64,000 bases of DNA, taken from contig CAWIDE010000007.1 in the NCBI GenBank assembly GCA_963834715.1, positions 124,001-188,000 on the forward strand, in the 5' to 3' direction. The notes beneath the pieces are model-generated. The model saw only the letters and a list, made by a program, of their open reading frames with translations, was not told the origin of the DNA and made no database searches. Origin of the DNA: CAVSUZ01 sp963834715 (GTDB taxonomy: Bacteria; Pseudomonadota; Alphaproteobacteria; Acetobacterales; Acetobacteraceae). This document shows positions 19,123 through 28,937 of this stretch, in pieces; the first letter of the stretch is position 1, and the number at the start of each line of letters is the position of its first letter. The translations under genes were made by a program, and so were the position numbers.

Positions 19123-19481
19123 ATGACCACAACACCAACACCGCTAACGTTTACCGAGTATGCGAACGAAACTCTGTCGGGCACCGCATATATGATATCA
19201 CCCAGGAGTATAGCTCGGGTCCCGGCTTTGAGGTGCTGCGGGATTTCACGGCCCCCAAGGTGGCGCTGACCGATATAGTGAGCGGGTTAGTGCCCTATGC
19301 CAGAATGCCGTGGAGGCGCCGAATGCGCCCGGGACGAGCTGCCGGAAGACTTGCGCGCCATGTTCGACCAATTTGAGGGCCGATTACTACAGGGCGGTAA
19401 CGGATAAAACCCTGGTCAGGCCGGAGGGCGGGTCCGCCGAGATACTGGCGGAGCTGGTCCGCCAGGGCTGGCACAAGTGAC
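19123..19481 (+). pseudogene. Decayed small gene(s)
   Basis: GGGAGGT precedes an ATG at 19,123 that opens MTTTPTPLTFTEYANETLSG. After a shift the text continues AYDITQEYSSGPGFEVLRD then FTAPKVALTDIVSGLV. Further on, ECARDELPEDLRAMFDQFEG and DYYRAVTDKTLVRPEGG are read in two other frames, ending HK-stop at about 19,481. These look like the remains of one or two short genes with several indels. No family recognised. Confidence 0.4.
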
Positions 19482-19600
19482 TGCCTCTAGTTTGGCCTGT
19501 AGGGCCGTGTTTTGATGGGATAACTCCTCCCTGGTTGCCCCGGGGCTGCCCTGGCGGGGTGCCCGTAGGAATGCCTCGGGGACTGCGCATCATGGATGAG

Positions 19601-19970
19601 TCAGCCGTGCTGCGCCTGATCCATCTCGAGCCGGACGCCCGCAATGCGGTGATGCTGCACGCTAATGCCGCGCTCGAAGGTATGTGGGGTGGTCGGGCCG
19701 ACGCTCGTCACGCTCCCCGCCCTACTGTCGTAGAGGTAGCTTTGGGTGCCGAAGACAGCGGTCCCGGCGACATCACCTCTAGCGTTCAGTGAATTAGGGG
19801 TCAGTTGGGCCAGCGGATCGAGCGTGATGAACGTCCCGTCGTGATACAGGTCGCCGCTGCTGTTTATGGCGATGGGGAAGGTTTCCGCCGCATTCGGGAC
19901 GTCGAAGGTCTGATACTGTCCATTCTCGTAGAGGAATCCATGCTCGCCTATGGTGATGATGGCGTCTTCT
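19601..19970 (-). pseudogene. Fragment of a HAF-type extracellular repeat protein
   Basis: On the minus strand a frame of about 120 residues reads GEHGFLYENGQYQTFDVPNA, then FPIAINSSGDLYHDGTFIT and LNARGDVAGTAVF. The alternation of GFLY and IN..GD/AGT motifs is characteristic of HAF repeat proteins, secreted beta-structured proteins of unknown role. There is no start or signal peptide and a stop precedes the frame, so this is a remnant. Confidence 0.5.
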
Positions 19971-20043
19971 CAACGGTTGCTGTGCCCGGCGCGTCCAACA
20001 CTGTCGTCACTGGCGCTAACGATGGGGGCAGTATCGTAGGTAA

Positions 20044-20478
20044 CTATTGGACCACCAATGAAGCCCTGACTACAGGCTGTTGGTTGGTACTCGCCTCATG
20101 CGTCCGTGTCACCGCTGCAGGTGTGGCCTCAAACGACGTGCCCGCCAGCCTGGAGTTGGGCAACCCAGCCCGCAGGTTGTCGCCAGGATCGGCCAGCAGG
20201 TCAGACAGATCGAGGGAGCCGATGCCCTTGTAGTCGATCCCGCTGTCATTGCCCGTGGTCGCGTACTTGCCGTCCTGGGTACGAGGAAAGCCTTTCTTCG
20301 TGTTGCTGCGACCTTCGCCGGCCATGCTCAAGGCGATAGCGACCGCCTGATCGTGCGGCTTGCCCTCGCCTTCAAGAAGCTTGATCTTATCCCCGATCTG
20401 GTCGTGCGAGATGGTGATCTTCTTCTGCAACCGCTCACGGACCAGCTCGGTCTTGAGCGGCGTGTAGAACATCCACAT
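20044..20478 (-). CDS. Hypothetical protein, 144 residues
   Basis: Opens MWMFYTPLKTELVRERLQKK and has a Lys-rich helical region with HDQAVAIALSMAGEG, a motif seen in small phage or plasmid proteins. The C-terminal third may be a chance extension, since it runs into the decayed HAF region. I cannot name a family. It may be the N-terminal part of a larger broken gene. Confidence 0.4.
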   Translation of the reverse strand: MWMFYTPLKTELVRERLQKKITISHDQIGDKIKLLEGEGKPHDQAVAIALSMAGEGRSNTKKGFPRTQDGKYATTGNDSGIDYKGIGSLDLSDLLADPGDNLRAGLPNSRLAGTSFEATPAAVTRTHEASTNQQPVVRASLVVQ

Positions 20479-20582
20479 GAAAAATCCCCGAGGAACTGTG
20501 CAATTGCTGGCACGAGTATCGGGGACTTTTGAGGTGGGCTAGCTTAGCTCTAGCCCTGGTGGAGTGTGGAAGGCACCGGGCG

Positions 20583-21407
20583 TCAGCTCATAGCATGGAG
20601 CGGGAGCGCTATCCCATGCGACGTGTTGCTGACGATCACACTGCCGCCGGATTGATACACACCGAACGCACTGGAGTCGGCAAACCGCAGATTATCGACG
20701 AGATGATTGCCGTCATACAGCGACAGGGACTTGTTGACGAAGCTGTAGGACGTTGCGGTTAGATCGGCGAGGCTCACCGTGAAAGCGCTGCCGCCTGTGC
20801 TAGCCTCCGGACTGACGTTCACCGACCCATGGAACTGCCCTGGTTCATCGATATTGAGATTGCTGAAGTATCCGACGTTGAAGGTCTGGCCAGCACCCAC
20901 GACGCCACCCTTGAGCGTCATCGTTTGATACTGCATAAAATCCATACCCGTGCCGCCGAGCACTTTGGCATCGATAGTGAAGCTACCAATCCCGTCTATC
21001 GTGCCATTGTTGTTCATCACATTGGTGTCGATCTTGACCGTGCCGTAGGGAATTGGATCTAGGGTGCCGTTATTGTTAAAAATGTCGGTGTCGATATTGA
21101 GATTGCTGCCATAGTAGCCACTGACCACGATATCGCCGTTGCTGGTGAGGATCCGCCCGTTCAGGTTGGTTGTGGCGGTGCCGGAATCACCCAACTTGTC
21201 GATGGTCAGGATGCCGAAGTTGATGTTCTGAGTGTTTTCGCTCTGGTAGCCGGCGCCGTTCGTGTCATCAACGATTGTCGTTGGCCCGGTGAAAGTCAAA
21301 CCCACAGTTACATCGTGAAACGGGCCTGAGACCGGTCCCTCGTTGATGCTGTATTCGCCGCCCGGAAGCGTTTCCGTAGCGTCGCTGTTGAATGTCAGGG
21401 TAGTCAT
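20583..21407 (-). CDS. Repetitive beta-structured protein, possibly extracellular
   Basis: A 274-residue protein behind GGGAGGACTACAGCAA. It begins MTTLTFNSDATETLPGG and is then built of short Gly/Asn/Thr-rich segments such as NINFGILTIDKLGDSG, NLNIDTDIFNNNGTLD and KIDTNVMNNNGTIDG, spaced about 25-30 residues. This is typical of a right-handed beta-helix. The end (SGGSVIVSNT) resembles the end of the next gene upstream. There is no signal peptide, so secretion would need a C-terminal or type I signal. Function unknown. Confidence 0.6.
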   Translation of the reverse strand: MTTLTFNSDATETLPGGEYSINEGPVSGPFHDVTVGLTFTGPTTIVDDTNGAGYQSENTQNINFGILTIDKLGDSGTATTNLNGRILTSNGDIVVSGYYGSNLNIDTDIFNNNGTLDPIPYGTVKIDTNVMNNNGTIDGIGSFTIDAKVLGGTGMDFMQYQTMTLKGGVVGAGQTFNVGYFSNLNIDEPGQFHGSVNVSPEASTGGSAFTVSLADLTATSYSFVNKSLSLYDGNHLVDNLRFADSSAFGVYQSGGSVIVSNTSHGIALPLHAMS

Positions 21408-21434
21408 TTGCTGTAGTCCTCCCGTGGCTTTGTG

Positions 21435-22224
21435 TCAGACGCCCGTGTGCATCGGCAGCGGGTTGGGGTGAGGCCAGGGCGCCGGGGTGCCTATCGTGGT
21501 GCTGCCACCGCTGCTTGCCACATAGAGATTCTGCGGCACGCCTTTCAGGTGCAGATCGTAGACCGGCTTGTTGCCCTGATAGAGCGTGAGCAGCTCGTTT
21601 TTTGATGTCATAGCTGGTGGCACCCACACCCGCTAGGTTGACGGTCTGGGCATAGTCACCCAGGAACTCGACGGTGGACTGGAACGTGTCCGGGTGGGCG
21701 ATGAGCATAGTATTCCCATCGGCCGCGTTGAGCAGGTAAGTTTGTCCCGGCCCCGATGCCCCATTGACGCTGTAGCCACCTTGGGTATCGTGCCAGCCGC
21801 CAAATTCGATCGTGCCCAGTCCCAGCACATTGACATTGATGCCGGCGCTGAAATTGATCTCGATGCTGCCATCGTTGACCAAAGTGCCGCCGCCGGTAAT
21901 GCTGCCATCCGTTTCGTCGATACTGCCGGTGAACAGCAAGGATTTGGCCGGTGCAATGCTCAGGTTGATCTGAGCGAGGTCGGCTGCGGCATGACCTTTG
22001 AGGATATCCCCGCTGCCAGTGACATTGATATTGAATCCCGCACCACCACCACATGGGCTGGCGAGAGTGACGATGTTGCCGGTGCCGATATTAATGGTGC
22101 CGCCGCCCGCCTGCCCCTCCCGCCCGGTCTGCACGGTGACGATGTTGCCGGTGTCGAGGTCGAGAGTATTGTCTGCTCCCAATCGCAGCGTCTCAATGGC
22201 GTGATTAAGGCTGGTGGTGGTCAT
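21435..22224 (-). pseudogene. Repetitive beta-structured protein, frameshifted
   Basis: Starts MTTTSLNHAIETLRLGADN after GGAGGG (ATG at 22,224). Repeats such as TGNIVTVQTGREGQAGGG and TGSGDILKG suggest a beta-helix. Near 21,600 an A6 run (T6 on the plus strand) shifts the frame; with five A the text continues SYDIKNELLTLYQGNKPVYD and VASSGGSTTIGTPAPWPHP, ending at 21,435. It is paralogous in style and ending to the gene at 20,583-21,407 and probably co-transcribed with it. Confidence 0.55.
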
Positions 22225-22422
22225 TTGTTGTATGCCCTCCATGGCTTTTAGTGGTTCAGACCCCGAGCCAGTTAAAACATGAGGAGAGGACTATTGCAAG
22301 GGGGTAATCAACCAATGCCGAGAGAGTGACCGCGCGAGTTTTTAAGAATTTCCGGCTTGACTTGTAAAACCGAACAAGTATTACCTTCCGCCCGTCCACC
22401 TGTTTCACAAAGGGAGGGTAAT

Positions 22423-22584
22423 GTGGACCAGCACCCCAACAAAATCACGCGTATTCGCCTGGTACCGACTATCGTCCCCGTAAAACCAGGGTGGTTCCAG
22501 CCTGCGATCCTCACCGGCTCCGGGCGCCCAAGCGCAGCAGCAAAATGCTCTTGCCACCCTCAGCAAGCTGGACGCGCAATATGA
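22423..22584 (+). CDS. Small hypothetical protein, 53 residues
   Basis: A GTG start lies behind AGGGAGGGTA. The product reads VDQHPNKITRIRLVPTIVP then VKPGWFQPAIL. Upstream, TTGACT and TATTAC separated by 16 bases (near 22,355) resemble a sigma-70 promoter. No family recognised; it could be spurious. The rest of 22,243-22,422 holds no gene. Confidence 0.3.
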   Translation: MDQHPNKITRIRLVPTIVPVKPGWFQPAILTGSGRPSAAAKCSCHPQQAGRAI

Positions 22585-22857
22585 TTCAGTTTGGTAGGAG
22601 GTTGCGCAAAGGTGTCCGTCGCGAAGTTAACGGTATACTCCCCAGGGGCGGTGCGGTTCACGGAAGTCACCGCTAGTGAACTCCCTGGGTAAATTGTGCA
22701 TGGGTCGGACGTGCGTGTTGCTCCGAAGGTAGAGCCGCCAAATGTCACGAATTCGGCGCGAGCTTTGGCTTGGGACGATGTTACTGCCGATGGGGGGACT
22801 GCAATTGCGGGCGAGGCAAGCAGCGTAGCGAGTACAGCCAAAACGATACTGCTTCAT
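22560..22857 (-). pseudogene. Small secreted protein, signal peptide frameshifted
   Basis: GGGGAGG precedes an ATG at 22,857. As read, the start is out of frame with the body. Removing one C near 22,849 gives MKSIVLAVLATLLASPAIA, a perfect Sec signal peptide, followed by SQAKARAEFVTFGGSTFGA and a short body ending in Cys. So this is a small exported protein with a single-base defect in its leader. Family unknown. Confidence 0.45.
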
Positions 22858-23016
22858 CACATTCCTCCCCTGTGGCGTCGGCTATTACAAGTAAATTGCT
22901 CCCACGCCTCAAGACGAAAACTGCGTTAGAAACAAAAACAAGGGAGCCGGACGTTAGGAACAAGTATGAGGTTTACTCGGTAAGGTAGCTGAGGTCTAAC
23001 CACAGGGAGGTACAGC

Positions 23017-23412
23017 ATGTCTCAGCCAGCAGTCGCGACGGCACGAAAGGCCGAGTTGAAGAGCTTCGACAAACCCGACGACGTGCGGGAATTTCCCAAA
23101 GGTCGTTTGGAACTGATTACGGTCGGCGGCGCCCCCATTGGTCGCGCCGTATTCGAGCCAGGATGGCGGTGGGCAGAATCCGTATAAGCTACTGTCCAAA
23201 CGAAAAGCTGCGAGGCGCCGCATTTTCAGTATCATGTAGCGGGGGTGCTTCACATCAAAATGGATGATGGGCAGGAGCTTGATTGCCGACCGGGTGATGT
23301 CTCGCTGCTACCCAGTGGACATGACGCTTGGGTGATCGGAGACGAGGCCGCAGTTGTGGTCGATTTCCAGGGTATGATTGACTATGCGCGGGGCGACAAA
23401 CCCGCCCAATAA
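23017..23412 (+). pseudogene. Cupin-domain protein with an in-frame stop
   Basis: AGGGAGG precedes an ATG opening MSQPAVATARKAELKSFDKP. The body has the cupin features FEPGWRWAESV, CEAPHFQYHVAGVLHIKMDD and PGDVSLLPSGHDAWVIGDE, and should bind a metal. Codon 57 is TAA (23,185-23,187) between ESV and ATVQTK, where family members usually carry Lys; AAA to TAA is one change. The rest is intact to 23,412. Confidence 0.65.
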
Positions 23413-23454
23413 AGCCGCTGAAGGATAAAATCTATAAAACAAAGGAGGAAACCT

Positions 23455-23837
23455 ATGAGGACAGGTAGCGCCGTTGCATTAGCAACGCTTGCAGGTTTCG
23501 GAATTGGGGCAGCGGGCATGTACGGCCTCAGGGCTCAGCCCAAACCGCCCGTATACGAGTCGCAATGATTGACGTTACTAACGCCGATGCTTACGCCAAA
23601 GAGTATGTGCCGACCGCCCAAGCGTTGATCAAAGCGCATGGTGGAGCGTATGAGGCAGTAGGGCCGGGTACAGTGCTTGAGGGATCGCCGCCCGGAACGC
23701 GCTTTGCCATTATACGATGGGAGAGCCTAGAGCAGCTAAAGGGCCTGCGGGAATCGCCGGAGTATAAATCAGCACATAAGGTCGGCGAGAAATACGCCAG
23801 GTTCGCCATCGTTGCAGTCAACGGTATACAGCAGTAG
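23455..23837 (+). pseudogene. DUF1330-family protein, frameshifted
   Basis: AAAGGAGG precedes MRTGSAVALATLAGFGIGAA, a hydrophobic leader, then GLRAQPKPPVY. Two extra bases break the frame; the DUF1330 domain continues VAMIDVTNADAYAKEYVPTA and TRFAIIRWESLEQLKGLRES, ending at 23,837. Dimeric alpha-beta barrel proteins of unknown function. It follows the cupin gene by 42 bases, so both probably shared a transcript. Confidence 0.65.
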
Positions 23838-23914
23838 GGAGCGCCTACGCGACTCCGGTCGGATTAAATTCGCCACCCTCCTTAGCGCTGGAGCCCAGCA
23901 ATCCCGCGGCTGGG

Positions 23915-24253
23915 ATGGCCGATGCCCGCGGCATCCGGCAGGCTGTCATACAGATTGCTTGCAGGATTATGGCGTCGCGCGCCCGACTGTATCTGGACTA
24001 CCTAGGGCCGGACGCGACGGCGCTTCAGGTGATCGCAGCCAAACGCGCCGCAAGCCTGGAGTGGTTGATCGCCGCGATGGAGAACCGGCTTGCGGATGGG
24101 TTGGACGAGCCAATGCTGCGCGCCTGGGTCAATGCCGAGATCGCGCTGCGATCGGCACTCACGCAGCTAGGCTTGCACCAGGCAGAACCTCGGAAGCCGC
24201 GATCGGTGTTGGAAGCCTTGCAGGATCTGGGGAGCGAGGAAGCGGCGGCGTGA
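23915..24253 (+). CDS. Putative phage protein, possible small terminase
   Basis: A 112-residue helical protein (IACRIMASRARLYLDYLGPD, LEWLIAAMENRLADGL). Its stop overlaps the GTG of the large-terminase remnant as GTGA, the arrangement expected for a small terminase subunit, but the sequence itself does not identify it. No other phage structural gene is nearby. Confidence 0.45.
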   Translation: MADARGIRQAVIQIACRIMASRARLYLDYLGPDATALQVIAAKRAASLEWLIAAMENRLADGLDEPMLRAWVNAEIALRSALTQLGLHQAEPRKPRSVLEALQDLGSEEAAA

Positions 24254-24791
24254 AGGCACCCAATATCATCGAAGCGCTGAACGACAAGCGCCTGTTCAAG
24301 GGCCTGCTCGACGCACGTCCTGGCGCCCCTGGATCGTGTTCCTCAAGGCCCTGTTCGCCCTGCCGCTGGAGCCGGGACGAGCTGGAGGTGTTCCAACGCC
24401 ACACAGGGCGCACCACAGCCCCGCAGAAGCCTTTCAGAGAGGCGTGCCTGGTCGTTGGAAGGAGAGGTGGCAAATCCCGCCTGCTGGCCCTGATTGCGGT
24501 CTATCTCGCGGTGGTTGCAGACCATAAGAAGATCCTCGCTCCGGAGAAACGCCAGTCATCGCGGTGATCGCCGCCGATCGGAAGCAGGCGCGCGTCATCT
24601 TCAACTACATCAGCGGTTTGCTGCACGCTGTGCCGCTGCTCGCCGAGCAGATCGAGAACGAGCTGGCGGATTCCATCAAATTGCGGAATGGGGTGGCGAT
24701 CGGGATCCACGCTTCGAGCATCGGCGCCCCGCGTGGTCGCACCTTCCTCGCCGTGTTGTGCGACGAAATCGCCTCCGCCGAAGCACGCTAA
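24250..24791 (+). pseudogene. Phage terminase large subunit, N-terminal remnant
   Basis: Fragments in two or three frames. They read APNIIEALNDKRLFKGLL, ELEVFQRHTGRTTAP, then VVGRRGGKSRLLALIAVYL with a Walker A-like GRRGGKS. After a shift come IAADRKQARVIFNYISGLL and GAPRGRTFLAVLCDEIA, where the acidic pair resembles Walker B. The nuclease half is missing. This is a defective prophage remnant. From 24,792 to 25,180 no gene is seen. Confidence 0.65.
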
Positions 24792-24954
24792 TCGGCAAGG
24801 AGGCAGTGACGCCGGCTCGTGAGGACCGGCGATCACGTGGGTGATCTTCGGGCTGTCTCGACTTCCTGATCCATCGCGGGGCGGGCGATCACGATATGTG
24901 GGTTGTCGGTCAGCACGGCTGAGACGCGCGATGGACAGCGGCTGGCGGGAGCGG

Positions 24955-25035
24955 AGGGAACGATCCCCGTCCCGTACGCGATTCGAACCCGTGTCGCCAA
25001 AGTGAGAGGCTCGCAAGAACGGCACGGATGATTCC
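24955..25035 (-). other. tRNA-like 3' half sequence
   Basis: On the minus strand ACGGGTTCGAATCGCGT forms a T-arm with one mismatch, and ACGGGAC follows where an acceptor strand would be. No matching 5' half was found. It may be an attachment-site remnant rather than a tRNA. Confidence 0.3.
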
Positions 25036-25597
25036 CCAAGCACCGTCAGCAGATGATGACCATGAGGTGAGGCAACTCTTCGGACCTTCAGGATGAGCCG
25101 CAGGCACCTACTGGCAGAAAACCTTGGCCCGGACGATCACCCGGGTGGGTGACACCAGTCGTTCCTGCAGATTTCAGCATGCGAGAGGGAGAGGCAGCAA
25201 CGATCCGGCGCCAAGTGCTATCGTTCCGCAGGACGTGACGCCTTCCTTTCGATCGCCGGCCTAATGTTGTTAAGTTCGCACGAAACCGATTCAACTGCGC
25301 ATAAGAAGTAGCCGTCCTTTGCCCCAAAAAAAGTTGAGCGAGATGGCGGAAATCCGCCGGGCGCAGCGAATTACAAAATCGTTGCGCTACCGCGGCAAAC
25401 CAGCTCCGGATGAGACGATACACATCCATCCTGGTCGTCGCTGTGCAGATGTGGTCGCCGCAAGATGCAGGGGGGAGTGGTGCCCGCAGCTGAGGTCGAA
25501 CCTCCGTCTGCCGCTCGACTGTCCTACCACTGGACGAATGGTGGCCTGCCGTGTCCCTCTCCCGGAGAGTCGCTGGGGTCTCACCGCTTAGGGGCTT

Positions 25598-25613
25598 GTG
25601 CAATCAATTGCAC
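25598..25613 (+). repeat. 16-bp palindrome site 3
   Basis: Exact GTGCAATCAATTGCAC, at the left end of the central part of repeat copy C. Confidence 0.7.
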
Positions 25614-25899
25614 GGCGCAGCGCCAACTGATCGAATAGCTCTACGGGCTTATAGGGGAACTGGTCCACCGCCTCACGCACAATCAAGGGCTGTACCCGAC
25701 CGACCAGGAGGTTTGCCTGGCGGGGCCAAACGATGGCTATTCTGCACAAAAGATCATCGCGACTGACTGTCTCAGCAGCGGAGAAGAGCCCGGGTTATAT
25801 CTCAGACGCACGCGGGCGTAGTCATCGATGCCGGAATGCCCAGTGCAGGTACCGCGCTGCCGAACCAGTCTGCTGGGAGCTGACTGGGCCACACAGACT

Positions 25900-25915
25900 G
25901 TGCAATTGATTGCAC
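25900..25915 (-). repeat. 16-bp palindrome site 4
   Basis: Exact reverse complement of site 3, 302 bases away. The same paired layout occurs in copy D at 306 bases. Confidence 0.7.
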
Positions 25916-26370
25916 GAGGTGTTTTGAACCTCGATGCCCTTCGCCACGCCCGGAGGAGCTTAACGCGCCTGTGCAGCTCGATGGCTCGATGACACAATGC
26001 CGCCAAGACCCGCGAGCGCACCGCTGGTCACCTGAACCTTGGCCCCTTACCGCGAGTGGGCAGTCTTTTGGGGCGGGGTGCGGTCAATAATGCCGTTACC
26101 AAGACCTGGGAGATCGGTAACCAGCTTCTTGGTGAACCCTGCGGCAGCGGAAACGCACGCTCCGATATCAGAAGCTGTTCTCGGAGCCATACCTGGCGCC
26201 CTTTCGTCAGGGGCACGAGCGCCGGGAACTCGCCGTGCTCGCGCAAGGCCCGGATCATGCTGGCGGTAGCCCGAAGTAGGCCGCGACCAGACCTTCGTGC
26301 AGTGCGCGAGGCCAGTCAGCTAGCGGGCGGTTTAGAACATGCCTGATACAGAGGATCGCAGTTAAAAGCA

Positions 26371-27609
26371 CTATTTGACAGCCTTAGCGATCTGGCTAAG
26401 AGCTGCCGCCCGTATTTGCGGGATATCGGTGCATTGCTTGAATGCGGCCACCCAGCCGAGCACATATTTTCTGAGGCGTTCTGCGGCTTTGTTATTGCCT
26501 TTTTTGACCTGCTTGAGCCCGCGTTGCAATTTGGTTTTGAACTTCGCTAGGTTATCAGGGGTAGGTTCTATCCGGATTTGGCCACCGAAGCATCGAAGCC
26601 GATGACCCAGAAAATCTATCGGAGTTCCGGGTTTGTAAACCTTAGGCGGATTCAGTCGAAGCGGCCCGGCGGGATGTGCCGTGACGGCACTGCCACAGGC
26701 TGTAAATATCGACACCACGTCGCCTTTGCTTTTCCCAAGCGTCAGAAGGTTATCCGCATATCCGACCCAATCCTCGCAAGGCAAACTTGCGAGGACAGGG
26801 GCCAGCAGCATTTCGACAACCAAAGGCGATGTGGCCGACCCTTGTGGAAGGCCCCGCCGGGCCACTGCAAATTCAGTGGCGAACATGAATTCGTCCACCC
26901 CTGAATCTGCAAGGCTGAATGAGTTGTTTGTCTCCTGTAGTAGGTGAGAGGTAGGATGGTTTGATGGGGTGCTCTGATGTGATGTGCTTAGGTGGGTGAG
27001 GGTGCTGAGATGACCTGGGCTGAGATGACTTGCTGAATTGAATGAGGTAGAGTCGCCCGACTCGAACGATAGATCAGGGTTGATCCTCAGGTTGAGGTAC
27101 TGTCCTAGGAGGACACTCCTTGTGACCTGCTCTGGTAATGGGAGTAGGTCTGCGACCTTCTGTCCATCGAAACTTGGGTAGCAGTCATCGATATCCAGTT
27201 CGATAGCCCATGCGTAACCTTCCCTTATGAGGTCGGCTACCCGTTTGATGGCGGCTTGAGTGCCTCGCATGAGGTATTGGTTCGGGTGAATGAGATCATC
27301 GGCCTGGGCTTTCAGGGCGGGTAGGACGAGTTGTTGAAGTGCCCGGTTCTCGAACCCGAAATCGAACACGATTCTCACTTCAGCCTGATTAAGGGGCAGC
27401 GGTTCTTTCTCTTTGAGATACAGGGTCACGGGTTCCGTGCTGCTCGCCCAAGCATTGAGCCTTTCGGCTATTGCAGGGAGCTGACTGATGGGTGGACGGC
27501 GATGGGGTCTGAGACCCTTATACGCTGCAACGCAGGCCAGGTAATGAGCATCGAATGACTGGAGGTAGCGCTGAGTCTCATATAAGACTTCCCCCGCTCC
27601 ACAGTTGAG
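26371..27609 (-). pseudogene. Reverse transcriptase (3' part), split by an IS3 element
   Basis: A standalone RT. Motif A reads AIELDIDDCYPSFDG, motif B' RRGLPQGSATSPLVVEML and the catalytic box VGYADNLLTLG, so the usual YADD is YADN. FLGHRLRCFGG matches the later RT motif. Between motifs A and B' lies an extra Ser/Thr/His-rich segment (HLSPGHLSTLTHLSTSHQS). The C-terminal region after the RT core is short. The frame continues upstream without a start to 27,609, where the IS3 end lies; the missing 42 codons are at 28,938-29,063 and join in frame. It is not a group II intron protein by context and lacks the retron YADD box. RT class not assigned. Confidence 0.75.
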
Positions 27610-27653
27610 TGAGACATCCTGTAAGCGGACGGCATCCGCAGGAGGATGGATCG

Positions 27654-28031
27654 GTGAAGCAAGTCAGGACAGCGCGGCCGGACGTTGGCGGGCGCGTACT
27701 AGAGAGTGACGTTGCCGGGCCCGGCCGGGGCGGACGGATGTCACGGCAACGCAAGACCACAGCGGTGCTGCGGCTGCTGCGCGGTGAGGATCTCGAGACG
27801 GTATCCCGCGCGCTCGGCGTGACCGCCGCCACCCTGACGAGCTGGCGTGATGCCTTTCTGGCGGCGGGACAAGCCGCGTTGGCGAGCCGGCCCGGCGATG
27901 GCGAGGAGCTGGAGAGCCAGCGCCTCAAGGCCAAACTCGGCGAAGTCATGATCGAACGCGAGCTGCTGCACGAGAAGATCGCCGCGTTGGAGGCCAATCG
28001 CCCTTTGGTCCGGCGGCGGCCGACGCCATGA
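27654..28031 (+). CDS. IS3-family transposase OrfA
   Basis: A 125-residue helix-turn-helix protein. GTG at 27,654 follows AGGAGG and is the preferred start. The core reads KTTAVLRLLRGEDLETVSRA then LGVTAATLTSWRDAF, followed by a leucine-zipper-like helix (LKAKLGEVMIERELLHEKIA). The stop overlaps OrfB as ATGA. This overlap differs from the slippery-site fusion of classical IS3 members, so the two may be made separately. Confidence 0.85.
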   Translation: MKQVRTARPDVGGRVLESDVAGPGRGGRMSRQRKTTAVLRLLRGEDLETVSRALGVTAATLTSWRDAFLAAGQAALASRPGDGEELESQRLKAKLGEVMIERELLHEKIAALEANRPLVRRRPTP

Positions 28032-28918
28032 GCCGCACCATCTCCCCGCTGAGCCGCAAGCCGTACGGCCTTGCCTTGGTGTGTCGGACCTGGCTGGTGC
28101 CGCGTGCCACCGTTTATCGGCACCGGGTCCCGCAACAAGCCTCCGCGCCGCGGCGTCCGGGGCCGGTCGGGCCGATGCCCGATGCGGCGCTGCTGGAGCA
28201 CATCCGCGCCGTCCTCGCCGCCAGCCCGTTCCATGGCGAAGGCCACCGCAAGGTCTGGGCCCGGCTGCGGATCGCCGGAATCCGCACTTCGCGGCGGCGT
28301 GTGCTGCGCCTGATGCGCGAACATAACCTCCTTGCGCCCGCCCGTGTCGGCGCACCACGCGGGCCGCGTAGCCACGACGGAACCATCATCCCGGATGCCC
28401 TCGACGCCATGTGGGGCACTGATCTCACGACCACCATCACCGGCGAGGGGCAGGCCGCGGTGTTCGTCGCCGTCGATCACTGCTCGGCCGAGTGCGTCGG
28501 GATTCATGCCGCCGCTCAGGCCACCCGCTTCGAGGCGCTCGAACCGATCCGCCAGGGCGTTCGTGAGCATTTCGGCGGCTTCGCCAAAGGCCTCGCTCGC
28601 GGCCTTGCCGTGCGGCATGACCATGGATCGCAATATCTGTCCGACGCCTTCCAGAACGAGCTCGCCTTTCTCGGCATCGAAAGCTCGCCCGCCTTTGTGC
28701 GCGCCCCGGAAGGCAACGGCTGCGCCGAACGTTTCATCCGCACCGTGAAGGAGAACCTCTTGTGGGTGCGCTCCTTCGAAACCATCGAGCAATTGCGCCT
28801 GGCGCTGCTCGACTTCCGCGAGGCCTACAACACCACCTGGCTCATCGAGCGACACGGGTTCATCCCGCCTGCCGCCTTTCGTCGGCAGCAGCTTGAACCC
28901 GCGGCTCTCGCTGCATAG
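28028..28918 (+). CDS. IS3-family transposase OrfB (DDE integrase)
   Basis: A 296-residue rve-type integrase. It has the upstream HTH_21 region (GEGHRKVWARLRIAGIRTS), then catalytic residues in DAMWGTDLTTT, RHDHGSQYLSDAF and APEGNGCAERFIRTVKENL, making an intact D-D-E set. The C-terminus (AYNTTWLIERHGFIPPAAFR) matches family endings. It appears functional. Confidence 0.92.
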   Translation: MSRTISPLSRKPYGLALVCRTWLVPRATVYRHRVPQQASAPRRPGPVGPMPDAALLEHIRAVLAASPFHGEGHRKVWARLRIAGIRTSRRRVLRLMREHNLLAPARVGAPRGPRSHDGTIIPDALDAMWGTDLTTTITGEGQAAVFVAVDHCSAECVGIHAAAQATRFEALEPIRQGVREHFGGFAKGLARGLAVRHDHGSQYLSDAFQNELAFLGIESSPAFVRAPEGNGCAERFIRTVKENLLWVRSFETIEQLRLALLDFREAYNTTWLIERHGFIPPAAFRRQQLEPAALAA

Positions 28919-28937
28919 GCTTCAACCAGATGTCTCA

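Larger units (their letters stand above)
25180..26123. repeat. Dispersed repeat, copy C (both blocks)
   Basis: The longest copy. Its beginning (GAGGCAGCAACGATCC) matches 32,293 onwards, its middle matches copy A, and its right part matches copies B and D up to GAGATCGGTAA. Compared with copy D it carries about 290 extra bases (25,235-25,525), which include a tRNA-like segment shared with copy A. Palindrome sites lie at 25,598 and 25,900 in opposite orientation. A short minus-strand frame (26,258-26,028) is open but unsupported. Confidence 0.7.
27610..28937 (+). mobile_element. IS3-family insertion sequence inside the RT gene
   Basis: TGAGACATC at 27,610 and its reverse complement ending at 28,937 form the terminal inverted repeats of a 1,328-bp element with overlapping orfA and orfB. 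Removing it exactly restores the RT reading frame on the other strand. No clear 3-5 bp target duplication is visible. Confidence 0.8.

Noticed and set aside
24955..25035. Possible tRNA gene
   Set aside because: Only the T-arm and 3' acceptor-like part are present; no D-arm or matching 5' strand was found.
25598..25915. Paired palindromes read as a MITE with terminal inverted repeats
   Set aside because: Sequence similarity between copies continues on both sides of the palindromes, so they do not mark element ends.
26371..27609. Retron or diversity-generating retroelement
   Set aside because: No YADD box, no template/variable repeat pair with adenine-specific changes, and no typical retron RNA region were recognised.
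27578..28855. 425-codon minus-strand frame over the IS3 genes
   Set aside because: Antisense to intact OrfA and OrfB; no recognisable protein.
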